This document shows, one piece after another, positions 53,601 to 61,416 of a DNA stretch of 64,000 nt. A model generated the notes under the pieces. It did not search any database. It saw only the letters and a program-made list of their open reading frames with translations, and was not told where the DNA came from. The translations under genes and the position numbers were made by a program. Positions within the stretch are counted from its first letter, which is position 1. Every line of letters begins with the position of its first letter. This stretch comes from Pedobacter africanus. Its GTDB lineage: Bacteria; Bacteroidota; Bacteroidia; Sphingobacteriales; Sphingobacteriaceae. The stretch is from the NCBI RefSeq assembly GCF_900176535.1, contig NZ_FWXT01000004.1, forward strand, positions 456,489-520,488, in the 5' to 3' direction.

Positions 53601-53956
53601 TGACCCGTTATACCTACGAGAACAGGTGGCGAAAACAGGGGGATGTGACCGATCAGCCTAAAATCGTTTATACCGGCACACAATCGGGCTTGTCCAGCCA
53701 GGGTTCTACACGTTTCCTGTATGATGGCGATTACATCCGCCTGCGTGACATATCCCTTGGCTATCAGCTTCCGCAAAGCTGGATCAAAAGCCTCAGCCTG
53801 AGCAGTGCCCGCATCTATTTCAGGGCAAACAACCTGTATACCTATATCAAAGACAAGCGTGTCAATTTCGATCCTGAAGTGGGTATAGATGGTTTGGCCG
53901 ATAAAAATATCCCGGTATATAAAACGGCATTAGTTGGTCTTGATCTTAAATTTTAA
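50660..53956 (+). CDS. SusC/RagA TonB-dependent transporter with STN signalling domain (plus-strand locus)
   Basis: 1098 residues from ATG 50660 (MNFNTITTAMSKPWLPPKLL). Long N-terminus followed by a signal core (MKLTTLLLFLALLQASAEG). STN domain ~45-115, CarboxypepD_reg-like domain ~130-215 (GKVFDESGKPVPGVSVTLSG), plug ~220-345 with VLKDAAAASIYGSRAANGVIIV, and a barrel ending YKTALVGLDLKF. It forms the outer-membrane pore of the pair with SusD (starts 12 bp after). The STN domain and adjacent sigma/FecR genes indicate substrate-induced control. Substrate unknown. Confidence 0.95.
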   Translation: MNFNTITTAMSKPWLPPKLLLIMKLTTLLLFLALLQASAEGYSQITLKKNNVTFESVLQSIKKQTGYAFFYDSKDIRLSRISINVNNASLNDVLAECARVLPLTFKIVGKNVLLKRRDTANPSYDQQYAAILVKGKVFDESGKPVPGVSVTLSGADYRQTTQTNSGGEYSFNPSKAGTYTLTVSSIGYNKQVITLELNKDNVNQNVTLVPSNEDLSEVMVVAYGTQTKASFTGSAKVLKSAVVNGAPRVSLQESLQGNVPGLISSNGSGQPGAVPNVRIRGIGSVNAGSGPLYVVDGIPLESGQISSLNSFDIENVTVLKDAAAASIYGSRAANGVIIVTTKNGIAGKTVISASLQSGVNNVTPIKNNAPLSTTEMLELLREGWINKGSDPALFDKAVTDNGVNPDINTNWFDLLTRTGNHTQLDLSASGGTEKTKFYVSGSHYVAKAALLGSDFSRSTGNLRLSNQVSEKLSINGGLQVNYRRNHSQADAGTFGNPVRMYSIYQPWLRAYNDDGTYDFSYFNRYNPIAQVKESYDESTTFGMLGNFLAKYQILPSLSIENQSNISFGYNERTEYNKSGVGTSRTDGGRATASTSRYINWVNTAILRYNKTFGDFGLKTYLGYEAQEVKEVGTSVQKRNFLPNTYTLDNASILVDGGSNATGNTLNSVFLNATADYKSRYYLSASVRRDGSSRFGASRLYGNFWSLGASWNISKEAFMEGQKVFSDLRLRSSYGVNGNQDISNFLSRALYNSSSYDNAPGLVFSNYGNNLLTWEKNKPFNIGLDFGVLNNRITATIEYYTRATSDLLLSRPISATNGLTSFTDNVGAIKNSGLEFDLNSVNVRAADNGFGWTTAFNISTMKNKITALSSPIISGGYNRFVGGDYYQLYMVGYAGVNPDNGESLWYTDGTKTATTNVYGSAAQFNQGSALPDLFGGFTNTFTYKGFSLSFQFNFNFGNKIYDNWGATGNSDGSGGFAPTTRMTRYTYENRWRKQGDVTDQPKIVYTGTQSGLSSQGSTRFLYDGDYIRLRDISLGYQLPQSWIKSLSLSSARIYFRANNLYTYIKDKRVNFDPEVGIDGLADKNIPVYKTALVGLDLKF

Positions 53957-53967
53957 TCGATATAGCA

Positions 53968-55437
53968 ATGAACAAATCATATAAAATAGTGTACGCAGTA
54001 CTGATCGCCATATTGTTCAGTGCCTGCAAAAAGGATTTCCTGGATGTTGATCCGCAACAGCAAACAGATGTAAACATGGTAATCGTTGATCTACCCAGCA
54101 CCAAAGCTGCGGTAATGGGAACTTACGCATTGCTGCAAAGCGCTTCCTATTATGGCCGGAGCATGATAATCTACCCGGAGGTGATGTCAGACAACCTCTA
54201 CATCAGCAGACGTAATTCCAACCGCTACACGGCTTACGACCAGTATATTGCTGCGGCAAATGACAGCCGATCAGCCGAAACCTGGAACATTTTGTACCGT
54301 ACCATTGTAAATGCAAACATCATTATTGCCAAGGGTGAGTTGCTGAATGTCCCTGAAACCCAGAAAGCAGAAGTAAACCACCTGATTGGTGAAGCTTATA
54401 CCCTAAGGGCCCTGGCACATTTTGACCTGCTGCGTTTGTATGCCCTGCCTTATAATACAACAGCAGGTGCCGGTCACATTGGCGTTCCTGTGGTAAACAA
54501 AAGCGGAACCAGTAAGGAAGATGCCATCTCGCCTAAGCGTAATACCGTAAAAGAAGGCTATACGCAGGTGGTAAACGACCTGGTAAAGGCAGCTACCCTG
54601 ATGCCTGCTGCAGCGCCGGTGGGCTTTCCGGCTTCCAATAAAGGGCATATTTCACATTACGCAGCAAAAGCACTGCTGGCCAGGGTGTACTTGTATATGG
54701 AAGACTGGGCAAATGCCGAAACTTTGGCTACAGAGGTGATCACTGGCAATAAATACACTTTGTTGAGCAATGCCAACTATGTAAACGGCGCTACCAATTT
54801 CAGGAACCAGAACAATAACGAAAGTATTTTTGAGGTACTGTACAATATCACGAGCAATCTGGGGACAGATGCACTGGTAGCCTTTTTGCTACAAGGTGCC
54901 AGTTATGGAGATGGTTTGGCTACCGACGATCTTTATAATAAATACACGGCCACGGATGTGCGCAGGGGCTTTATGGCCAAGGGCAAAAGGTCAGGATCGG
55001 GTGGCGAAGACCCGGCAGTAATCATCAACAAATACAACAATACCACCACCTATGAGGAAGGGGTTAAGGTGATCCGCCTATCGGAGATATACCTGATCCG
55101 GGCAGAGGCCAGGGCCAGGCAGACCGGTAAGGACGCACTGGCAGCAGCCGATCTGGATGTGGTGGCCAAACGTGCCGATACGGCCAAACCAACCACTACA
55201 GAAACAGGAACAGCTTTGCAGGCCCTGATTTTGCTGGAAAACCGTAAGGAATTTGCTTTTGAAGGACACCGCTTGTTCGATCTTACCCGAAACAAGCAGA
55301 ATTTTACCAAGTACCGTACAGACGGGGCTACTATCGTGGTTCCCAATACCTCACTGAGAACCATATTACCCATTCCGCTGGCCGAGATGAACTCCAATCC
55401 GAATATGGAACAAAATGAAGCTTATAAAACCAATTAA
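53968..55437 (+). CDS. SusD/RagB-family nutrient-binding lipoprotein (plus-strand locus)
   Basis: 489 residues. Lipobox LFSAC near residue 20. SusD markers: IGEAYTLRALAHFDLLRLYALP, AAKALLARVYLYMEDWANAE, LSEIYLIRAEARARQTGKDAL, NRKEFAFEGHRLFDLTRNK and the closing PIPLAEMNSNPNMEQN. It captures substrate for the SusC pore encoded just upstream. Only 3 bp separate its stop from the phosphatase gene that follows, so the two are co-transcribed. No glycoside hydrolase or peptidase is present in the locus to reveal the polymer. Confidence 0.95.
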   Translation: MNKSYKIVYAVLIAILFSACKKDFLDVDPQQQTDVNMVIVDLPSTKAAVMGTYALLQSASYYGRSMIIYPEVMSDNLYISRRNSNRYTAYDQYIAAANDSRSAETWNILYRTIVNANIIIAKGELLNVPETQKAEVNHLIGEAYTLRALAHFDLLRLYALPYNTTAGAGHIGVPVVNKSGTSKEDAISPKRNTVKEGYTQVVNDLVKAATLMPAAAPVGFPASNKGHISHYAAKALLARVYLYMEDWANAETLATEVITGNKYTLLSNANYVNGATNFRNQNNNESIFEVLYNITSNLGTDALVAFLLQGASYGDGLATDDLYNKYTATDVRRGFMAKGKRSGSGGEDPAVIINKYNNTTTYEEGVKVIRLSEIYLIRAEARARQTGKDALAAADLDVVAKRADTAKPTTTETGTALQALILLENRKEFAFEGHRLFDLTRNKQNFTKYRTDGATIVVPNTSLRTILPIPLAEMNSNPNMEQNEAYKTN

Positions 55438-55440
55438 ACG

Positions 55441-56556
55441 ATGGTGCTATTTCGCATGATATCAATGCTTGCCGCAGGTTTACTCTTTTTTAGTGTAAAC
55501 CTGCAGGCACAGCAGGCCGGAAATAAAAACGATGGCCCTTACATTTTATACCGTGGCGGGGCTATGGTAGTTAGCCGGATCGAACCTGGTAAAGACGGGG
55601 GTGTGCAGGCTGTCACTGAGCACTATCCATTGAAAGAAAAAGATAAAGTACCTGTTGTGGTCCGTTTTTCTGATCATCCCGGCTGGGACTTTACAGTAAA
55701 ACTGCAGACTGCGTTTGTTAATGAACCTTCCGAATTCAGGCAGCCGGATAAATTGCTGGCACTTTCGGATATAGAGGGCGAGTTTGAAGCTTTAAGGAAG
55801 CTGCTGCTGGCCAACAGGGTGATGGACGAACATTACAACTGGACCTTTGGCAAGGGACATCTGGTTATTTGCGGCGACCTGTTTGACCGGGGAGCGGATG
55901 TGCCGGCAACCATATGGCTTTTGTATAAACTGGAACAGGATGCCAAAACAAAAGGTGGTTATCTGCATACCATTCTGGGCAACCACGACATCATGAACCT
56001 GAGCGGAGACCTACGTTACGTGAAAGAAAAATATTTCAGCGATGCAAAGCTGCTGGGCTATGACTATATGGAGCTTTACGGGGCGGATACCGAACTGGGG
56101 CGCTGGCTACGCAGCAAGAACCTGGTAGAAAAAATAGGGGATAACCTTTGTCTGCATGCCGGCGTGGCACCAGAGATCAACAAGCTGAACATGAGTTTAA
56201 AGCAGATCAATGAAAGCTGCAGACCTTATTACGATAAAGCCAAAAAGCCGGATTTGTTTGCAGATAAAGCCATATGGAAGTTTTTTGATGGTACAAAATC
56301 GTCGTTGTTCTGGTACCGGGGCTATTTTCATGAACCAAAGGCAACAGAACAGGAGGTTGATGAAACCCTTTCGCTCTATAAGGTTAAACGCATTATTGTA
56401 GGCCATACCATTACCGATACCAATGTTGGCTTTTATTACAATGGCAAAGTACTGGGGATTGATGTAAACCAGCATGCAGGTCATCATGAAGGTGCTTTAT
56501 ACGAGCAGGGCAAATGGTATAAGGTTGGGGTAACGGGAGCAGCAGTTAAGCTTTAG
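55441..56556 (+). CDS. Secreted calcineurin-like phosphoesterase of the SusCD operon
   Basis: 371 residues. Signal peptide (ends VNLQAQ). After an N-terminal beta segment, the metallophosphoesterase core has the two-metal motifs LALSDIEGEFEAL (Asp ligand), HLVICGDLFDRGAD (GDxxDRG), HTILGNHDIMNLSG (GNHD) and GHTITDTNVG (GH). It resembles the bacterial Shewanella-like PPP phosphatases in motif spacing. Periplasmic or surface phosphatase, 3 bp after susD, so it is probably part of nutrient processing in this locus. Its 3' end overlaps a convergent gene by 11 bp. Confidence 0.88.
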   Translation: MVLFRMISMLAAGLLFFSVNLQAQQAGNKNDGPYILYRGGAMVVSRIEPGKDGGVQAVTEHYPLKEKDKVPVVVRFSDHPGWDFTVKLQTAFVNEPSEFRQPDKLLALSDIEGEFEALRKLLLANRVMDEHYNWTFGKGHLVICGDLFDRGADVPATIWLLYKLEQDAKTKGGYLHTILGNHDIMNLSGDLRYVKEKYFSDAKLLGYDYMELYGADTELGRWLRSKNLVEKIGDNLCLHAGVAPEINKLNMSLKQINESCRPYYDKAKKPDLFADKAIWKFFDGTKSSLFWYRGYFHEPKATEQEVDETLSLYKVKRIIVGHTITDTNVGFYYNGKVLGIDVNQHAGHHEGALYEQGKWYKVGVTGAAVKL

Positions 56557-56920
56557 CAAAGGACCATATAGCTTGCTGAAATATAATGCAGACAGTAGTA
56601 GGGTCAAGCGTGGCAAACTCTTTAAGTCCCCAGGGTTTGGCTACCACCTTATTAGAATTGGGATGTAAAATTTCTGGTGCACGCGCTTTGATCTCACGGT
56701 AGATGGCCTCAATATCATTGGTAGCTATTCTGATTTCAGGGCGATCCCCCTGTGCAAATTCTTTGCTATCTACCAGCAGAAAAGTAATGTCATCCCGGTT
56801 AACGATGTACAGGGAATCGTCATGGTACCCGAGTGTAAAGCCCATACCGTCGATGAAAAATTTCAGTCCTACATGAATATCTGAATAAAATACTTTCGGA
56901 AGAATTTGCTGAAGTGCCAT
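56546..56920 (-). CDS. Glyoxalase/bleomycin-resistance (VOC) family protein
   Basis: 124 residues, the length of a single VOC domain pair. N-terminus LPKVFYSDIHVGLKFFIDGMGFTLGYHDDSLYIVNRDDITFLLV and the late WGLKEFATLDPTTVCIIFQQ are typical. Metal-binding side chains are not obvious (an N-terminal His is absent), so it may be a non-enzymatic binder. Function unknown. Convergent overlap of 11 bp with the phosphatase gene; 9 bp upstream lies the stop of a secreted-protein gene on the same strand. Confidence 0.75.
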   Translation of the reverse strand: MALQQILPKVFYSDIHVGLKFFIDGMGFTLGYHDDSLYIVNRDDITFLLVDSKEFAQGDRPEIRIATNDIEAIYREIKARAPEILHPNSNKVVAKPWGLKEFATLDPTTVCIIFQQAIWSFAKA

Positions 56921-56929
56921 AGTGGAATT

Positions 56930-57457
56930 TTATTTTGTTGATTTTGGAAGGTTCTTGTGGGTGGTAAAAACAATTTCGGGCTGCTGATCAAATTCAGATA
57001 CATAAAGGCAGTTTGCTCTCATGGTGATCATTTGATACTCCTTTCGTATTTTTTTTCTGATATACTGTTTTTTTCTCTTTTTGTATCTGTATCCATTTTC
57101 ACGAAAGCTTTTCTCCATTTCCTGAATAACAGGTTTGGGTGCAGTATAGCGTATTTCAACACTGATGATGTGTTTTATAGAATCGATTTCCCGAACAGAC
57201 ACCTGCAAAATCTCTTGCGTTTTGTTGTTTCTGAAGGTCTCGGCTGTAACGTGTATGTTCCCGTTTTGGTTGTAAGGAGCACCACCTGAAATGGAATAAA
57301 AAGGAATCTTTCGTTCAATGAACCGGTAGGCATCCCCACTTAATGATTTCAGGTGTTTTTGCTTGACTACTATCGCATCAAAATCCTTTACGGAAATGCT
57401 TTGTGCAAAAGCAATTTTTGTGAGGATAATCAGTAAAACGGATAAAATTTTTTTCAT
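56930..57457 (-). CDS. Secreted hypothetical protein
   Basis: 175 residues with an N-terminal signal peptide (MKKILSVLLIILTKIAFAQS). The mature part is beta-rich, with IVVKQKHLKSLSGDAYRFIERKI, a strongly basic segment YRYKKRKKQYIRKKIRKEYQMI near residues 125-146, and a C-terminal QQPEIVFTTHKN. No domain is recognised. It is co-directional with the VOC gene (9-bp gap) and divergent from the GntR regulator gene. Confidence 0.7.
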   Translation of the reverse strand: MKKILSVLLIILTKIAFAQSISVKDFDAIVVKQKHLKSLSGDAYRFIERKIPFYSISGGAPYNQNGNIHVTAETFRNNKTQEILQVSVREIDSIKHIISVEIRYTAPKPVIQEMEKSFRENGYRYKKRKKQYIRKKIRKEYQMITMRANCLYVSEFDQQPEIVFTTHKNLPKSTK

Positions 57458-57497
57458 AGTACGATTGCCTGTATTCTACAAATATTAGGCCGAAGCC

Positions 57498-57527
57498 TTG
57501 CGTTTTGATCCTAAAGTTTTACCTTTG
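57498..57527 (+). promoter_or_regulatory. Promoter of the GntR-MFS unit
   Basis: TTG at 57498-57500, a 19-bp spacer and TACCTTTG at 57520-57527: a full match to the Bacteroidota consensus. The transcript would begin near 57534, about 24 nt before the ATG. The operator candidate sits just downstream. Confidence 0.75.
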
Positions 57528-57529
57528 CA

Positions 57530-57552
57530 ATTCATCTGATGATATGATGAAT
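57530..57552 (+). promoter_or_regulatory. Candidate operator of the GntR-family regulator (self-promoter)
   Basis: Inverted repeat ATTCATC (57530-57536), 9-bp spacer, GATGAAT (57546-57552), lying just after the -7 box and over the predicted transcription start, where a repressor would block initiation. Its right part contains ATATGATGAAT (57542-57552), a word repeated at 60058-60068 and 60101-60111. Binding by the adjacent regulator is inferred. Confidence 0.5.
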
Positions 57553-57557
57553 ATTAC

Positions 57558-58223
57558 ATGGAAAACAGAATCATTAAAAAGTCTCTTGCGGATGAGGTAG
57601 CATCCAAAATTCAGGAGCAGATTTTATTGGGCAAATACCAGTTAAATGAAAAGCTACCCATAGAGCCCGAGCTGATGAAAAGCTTTGGCGTTGGCCGTTC
57701 TACCATACGTGAAGCCATAAAGATTCTGACCAATACCGGCTTATTAAGGGTACAGCAGGGGGCAGGTACTTTTGTAGAACAGGTAACCGGCACCAGGGAG
57801 CCTATGGAGCAGCGCCTGAAACGTGCCAACGTGCAGGACCTGGACCAGGTGCGGCAGCTGCTGGAAATGAAGATTGCCGAACTCGCAGCACGAAACAGGA
57901 CAGATGCCGATATCATGATCATTAAAGGCCATCTCGAGGACAGGAAGAGCGCCGCGATCATGGGCTTAAAAGAGGCCTGTATTGATGCAGATGTAAAATT
58001 CCATATGGCCATTGCTGAGGCCTCAAAAAATGAGATCCTGGCTGAACTTTATAAGTCGACCGCCATACACCTGAAGAACTGGTTTATGACCATATACCCC
58101 GACACGCTGATTTTCGAAGAAACTTATCCCATTCACGAACAATTGCTGAAAAGCATTATCGCTGGCGATTCCAAAAAAGCCTGGAGCATTGCCGCAAAAA
58201 TATTAGGACACGTATCTCAATAA
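57558..58223 (+). CDS. GntR-family regulator, FadR/FCD subgroup
   Basis: 221 residues. A winged HTH at ~8-75 (ADEVASKIQEQILLGKYQLNEKLP, GVGRSTIREAIKILTNTGLLRVQQGAGTFV) is followed by an all-helical FCD domain ~95-215 that carries the metal/ligand residues Asp-x3-His (DVKFHMAIAEAS) and a later His (PIHEQLLKSI). FCD members bind small organic acids or sugar acids. It starts the operon with an MFS transporter (4-bp gap). The operator candidate in its promoter suggests autorepression. Confidence 0.94.
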   Translation: MENRIIKKSLADEVASKIQEQILLGKYQLNEKLPIEPELMKSFGVGRSTIREAIKILTNTGLLRVQQGAGTFVEQVTGTREPMEQRLKRANVQDLDQVRQLLEMKIAELAARNRTDADIMIIKGHLEDRKSAAIMGLKEACIDADVKFHMAIAEASKNEILAELYKSTAIHLKNWFMTIYPDTLIFEETYPIHEQLLKSIIAGDSKKAWSIAAKILGHVSQ

Positions 58224-58227
58224 CAAC

Positions 58228-59454
58228 ATGAAAGAAACAAGTACAAGCACAATCGACCCCAAACAAATTGCACAGCAAACCGTATTTCCCATACTGTTTG
58301 CCATCAGCTTTTCCCACTTACTGAACGATACCATACAGTCGCTCATTCCGGCTATCTATCCGTTGGTTAAAGACAATTATAACCTTAGTTTCTCGCAAAT
58401 TGGCCTCATCACCCTTGCCTTCCAGATGGCTGCGTCTTTATTTCAGCCCTTTGTAGGTTTATATACTGATAAAAAACCTCAGCCATACTCACTGGCCATT
58501 GGAATGGGTTTTACATTGATCGGCCTGATCACTTTATCACTGTCTACCGGATTTTATTTTATGCTGCTTTCGGTAGCACTTATTGGTACCGGTTCTTCTA
58601 TCTTCCATCCGGAGGCTTCGCGGATGGCACATGCGGCATCGGGAGGGCGCCGCGGACTTGCACAATCTATTTTTCAGCTGGGCGGAAATGCCGGGAGTTC
58701 AATAGGGCCACTGCTGGCTGCCTGGATCATTGTGCCCAATGGGCAGTTCAGTGTGATCTGGTTCTCGATCATTGCCCTGCTGGCCATTATGATATTGACG
58801 CGGGTAGGTAAATGGTATAAAGGCTATATGGTAAATTTAAGGGCTAAACATGGCAGTAAATTGACTGTTGTGACCAATAATTTTTCAAGAACCAGGGTGG
58901 TAACTGCAGTTGTTATTTTGCTGGTACTTATCTTTTCAAAATACTTTTACATGGCCAGTCTAACCAGTTATTTTACCTTTTACTTAATTGATAAGTTCCA
59001 TGTAACGGTACAAACTTCACAGCTTTATCTGTTTGTGTTCCTGTTTTCTGTTGCTGCCGGTACACTGGTAGGTGGCCCCGTGGGCGACAGGTTTGGCCGT
59101 AAATATGTGATCTGGTTCTCTATTCTGGGTACCGCGCCTTTTGCATTGATGCTGCCATATGCAAATTTATTCTGGACTGGTGTATTGATCGTTCCCATCG
59201 GTATGATCCTGGCTTCTGCTTTCTCGGCCATCCTGGTGTATGCCCAGGAACTGATACCTGGTAAGGTAGGCCTGGTTGCCGGGCTTTTCTTTGGGTTTGC
59301 ATTTGGTATGGGCGGAATTGGTTCTGCTTTACTGGGCAAGCTTGCCGATAACACCAGTATTGAATATGTGTTTCATATCTGTGCTTTCCTGCCCTTGATT
59401 GGCATCATTACCGGGTTCTTGCCTAATATTGAGGGAAAAAAGAAATCTGCTTAA
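58228..59454 (+). CDS. MFS transporter, fosmidomycin-resistance (Fsr)-like
   Basis: 408 residues with about 12 membrane helices. N-terminal HLLNDTIQSLIPAIYPLVKDNY and the GLYTDKKPQPYSLAIGMG loop, plus GSSIFHPEASRMAHAASGGR and the G-R-x-x-x-A-Q-S-I-F stretch, are features of the Fsr group. The second half has the GPVGDRFGRK loop typical of MFS. Fsr relatives export drugs or move organic acids; which applies is not visible. It sits directly after the regulator (4 bp), so the transported compound is probably linked to the effector. Confidence 0.9.
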   Translation: MKETSTSTIDPKQIAQQTVFPILFAISFSHLLNDTIQSLIPAIYPLVKDNYNLSFSQIGLITLAFQMAASLFQPFVGLYTDKKPQPYSLAIGMGFTLIGLITLSLSTGFYFMLLSVALIGTGSSIFHPEASRMAHAASGGRRGLAQSIFQLGGNAGSSIGPLLAAWIIVPNGQFSVIWFSIIALLAIMILTRVGKWYKGYMVNLRAKHGSKLTVVTNNFSRTRVVTAVVILLVLIFSKYFYMASLTSYFTFYLIDKFHVTVQTSQLYLFVFLFSVAAGTLVGGPVGDRFGRKYVIWFSILGTAPFALMLPYANLFWTGVLIVPIGMILASAFSAILVYAQELIPGKVGLVAGLFFGFAFGMGGIGSALLGKLADNTSIEYVFHICAFLPLIGIITGFLPNIEGKKKSA

Positions 59455-59464
59455 GCTGCAGCTG

Positions 59465-60013
59465 ATGTTACCGGTAATAAAAGATAATTTTTATGTGATC
59501 ACGGGCGGGCCGGGCATGGGGAAAACTACATTGCTTACGGAGTTGGAATTTCTGAATTATACCTGTGTGGAAGAGTCGGGCCGCAAGATCATTATAGACG
59601 AGTTGAAGCGCGGCGGCAAGGCCTTACCCTGGGAAGACCAAGCCCTTTTTGCGAGGGCAATGTTCGCTTACGCGGTAAATGACTTCAAGGCTCATGAAGC
59701 AAGCATTACCCCTGTATTTTTTGATAGGGGTATTCCGGATGTAATTGGTTATCTGAGGCTTTGTGGGCTTCCTGTCCCGGATGGTATGCTGCGTGCCGCA
59801 AAAGTATTGAGGTACAACAAAAAGGTGTTTGTTACACCTCCCTGGGCCGAAATTTATCGAAACGACACCGAAAGGAAACAGCCGTTCGGTGAGGCCGTTG
59901 CCACCTGCGAGGTGATGAAAACGGTATATGCGGATCTGGGATACTTGCTCGTAGAATTACCAAAATGCCCGGCTTCGGAAAGGGCAAACTTCATTATCGG
60001 GCAAATGGGCTAA
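59465..60013 (+). CDS. Small P-loop NTPase (AAA_28/NadR-kinase-like)
   Basis: 182 residues from ATG 59465; an open frame from 59399 overlaps the MFS gene and is rejected. Walker A GGPGMGKT at 14-21, then EESGRKIIIDELKRGG, a DRG-x-x-D segment (FFDRGIPDVIGYLRL) resembling Walker B plus the lid of nucleoside/phosphate kinases, and TPPWAEIYRNDTERKQPF. The family (AAA_28) includes kinase-like domains of NadR. A small-molecule kinase is likely; the substrate is unknown. It begins 10 bp after the MFS stop, so it belongs to the same transcript. Confidence 0.8.
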   Translation: MLPVIKDNFYVITGGPGMGKTTLLTELEFLNYTCVEESGRKIIIDELKRGGKALPWEDQALFARAMFAYAVNDFKAHEASITPVFFDRGIPDVIGYLRLCGLPVPDGMLRAAKVLRYNKKVFVTPPWAEIYRNDTERKQPFGEAVATCEVMKTVYADLGYLLVELPKCPASERANFIIGQMG

Positions 60014-60055
60014 AAATCAATGCACTATACTTTTTAAAAAATAACATTAATTGCG

Positions 60056-60113
60056 TCATTCATCATATAATTTCTATTTTTATATATCAAATGAAACCAA
60101 ATATGATGAATGA
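60056..60113. promoter_or_regulatory. Candidate paired operator sites around the oxidoreductase start
   Basis: A 13-bp inverted pair, TCATTCATCATAT (60056-60068) and ATATGATGAATGA (60101-60113), separated by 32 bp. Each contains the 11-bp word found at the regulator's promoter (57542-57552). The left copy falls between TTG (60051-60053) and a weak -7 candidate TATTTTTA (60075-60082). The right copy overlaps the first codons if translation starts at 60091, but would lie in the leader if it starts at 60106. Confidence 0.45.
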
Positions 60114-61401
60114 TTTAAATTTTACAAACAGGAGGTCTTTTATAAAGAAATCGGGTATAGCTGTGCTGGGCGCCACACTGGCTTCCCAAACCGGCTTCGG
60201 ATCACCATTGTTCAGTTCTGCCAAAACCCTTAAGGTTGGTTTAATTGGTTGTGGTGGAAGAGGAACGGGTGCAGCAGCGCAGGCGCTTGCAGCCGATCCT
60301 GATGTGGTTGTAACCGCCTTGGGTGATGTTTTTGAAGATCGCCTGGAAGGGGCCTTGAGTGCGCTTACAAATATTGATGCAAAAAGGGTTAAGGTAGATA
60401 AAAGAAGAAAATTCATAGGCTTTGATGCCTATCAAAAGGTCATAGATTCGGGAGTGGATGTGGTATTATTAACCACGCCGCCTGCATTCAGACCAGATCA
60501 GCTTACTGCGGCAATAAACGCCGGTAAACATGTGTTCTGCGAAAAACCGGTAGCGGTTGATTCGCCGGGAATCCGTACGGTACTGGCAGCGGCAAAAAAA
60601 GCACAGGAGAAGAACCTTGCGCTGGTATCGGGCTTTTGCTTCAGGTACGACCTGCCAACAAGGGGTGTCTTTAGCAGGGTATTAAATGGGGATGTGGGTG
60701 AGATTAAAACCATATCTACCTTCAGGAACGGCTCGGGTAACTGGTCTAACCCGCGCCAGCCTGATTGGAATGACCTTACCTATAAAATGCGCAACTGGCA
60801 TTACCACAATTGGCTTTCCGGCGATTTTATTGTGGAACAGGCGGTGCATAGTCTGGACATGATGTCATGGGCCATGGGTGATAAAATGCCGCTAACCTGT
60901 ACCGCAACCGGCGGACGGCAGGTACGTGTAAACGAGATCTACGGAAACATATACGATCATTTTGCTGTAGAGTTTGGCTATGCCAACGGTGCCAAAGGCT
61001 TCCATTTCTGCAGGCAGCAGGAGGGAACATCGCACCGCAATACGGTGGATGTGCTCGGTACAGAAGGCAGTGCCTATATCAATGTGGGCATGAAGTATGA
61101 GTTGAGTGGCAAGACCAATTGGAAATACGAGGGCGAAAAGAAAAACATGTACCAGATACAGCACAACGAGCTTTTTGCCTCTATAAGGAATGGTACACCG
61201 ATCAACAATGGCGAGTTCATGACGCAAAGTACTTTATTGTCTATCTGGGGACGTATGGCAGCTTATAGTGGACAAACCATCAGTTACGAAGATGCCCTGA
61301 ACTCTAATATAGCCCTGGGGCCAAAATTTGAGGACTATAGCTGGGACATGAAATGGGACGACCAGCCAGTAGCTTTGCCGGGTATAACCAAAGTAATTTA
61401 A
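60091..61401 (+). CDS. Secreted Gfo/Idh/MocA-family oxidoreductase (Tat substrate)
   Basis: 436 residues from ATG 60091 (alternative ATG 60106; the frame from 59965 is rejected). Tat signal NRRSFIKKSGIAVLGATLAS. NAD-binding Rossmann motif VGLIGCGGRGTGAA, EKPVAVD, then a C-terminal alpha/beta substrate domain with FRYDLPTRGVFSR and the Gly-Asp-Phe-Ile-Val-Glu-Gln-x-x-His element. Such periplasmic dehydrogenases oxidise sugar hydroxyls, often at C3. It is followed 15 bp later by a DUF1080 gene that may act on the keto-sugar product. Confidence 0.9.
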   Translation: MKPNMMNDLNFTNRRSFIKKSGIAVLGATLASQTGFGSPLFSSAKTLKVGLIGCGGRGTGAAAQALAADPDVVVTALGDVFEDRLEGALSALTNIDAKRVKVDKRRKFIGFDAYQKVIDSGVDVVLLTTPPAFRPDQLTAAINAGKHVFCEKPVAVDSPGIRTVLAAAKKAQEKNLALVSGFCFRYDLPTRGVFSRVLNGDVGEIKTISTFRNGSGNWSNPRQPDWNDLTYKMRNWHYHNWLSGDFIVEQAVHSLDMMSWAMGDKMPLTCTATGGRQVRVNEIYGNIYDHFAVEFGYANGAKGFHFCRQQEGTSHRNTVDVLGTEGSAYINVGMKYELSGKTNWKYEGEKKNMYQIQHNELFASIRNGTPINNGEFMTQSTLLSIWGRMAAYSGQTISYEDALNSNIALGPKFEDYSWDMKWDDQPVALPGITKVI

Positions 61402-61416
61402 GCACCTGCATATATT

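Noticed and set aside
59965..60090. Upstream extension of the oxidoreductase gene
   Set aside because: It overlaps the NTPase gene and destroys the Tat signal position; ATG 60091 places the twin-arginine signal at the N-terminus.
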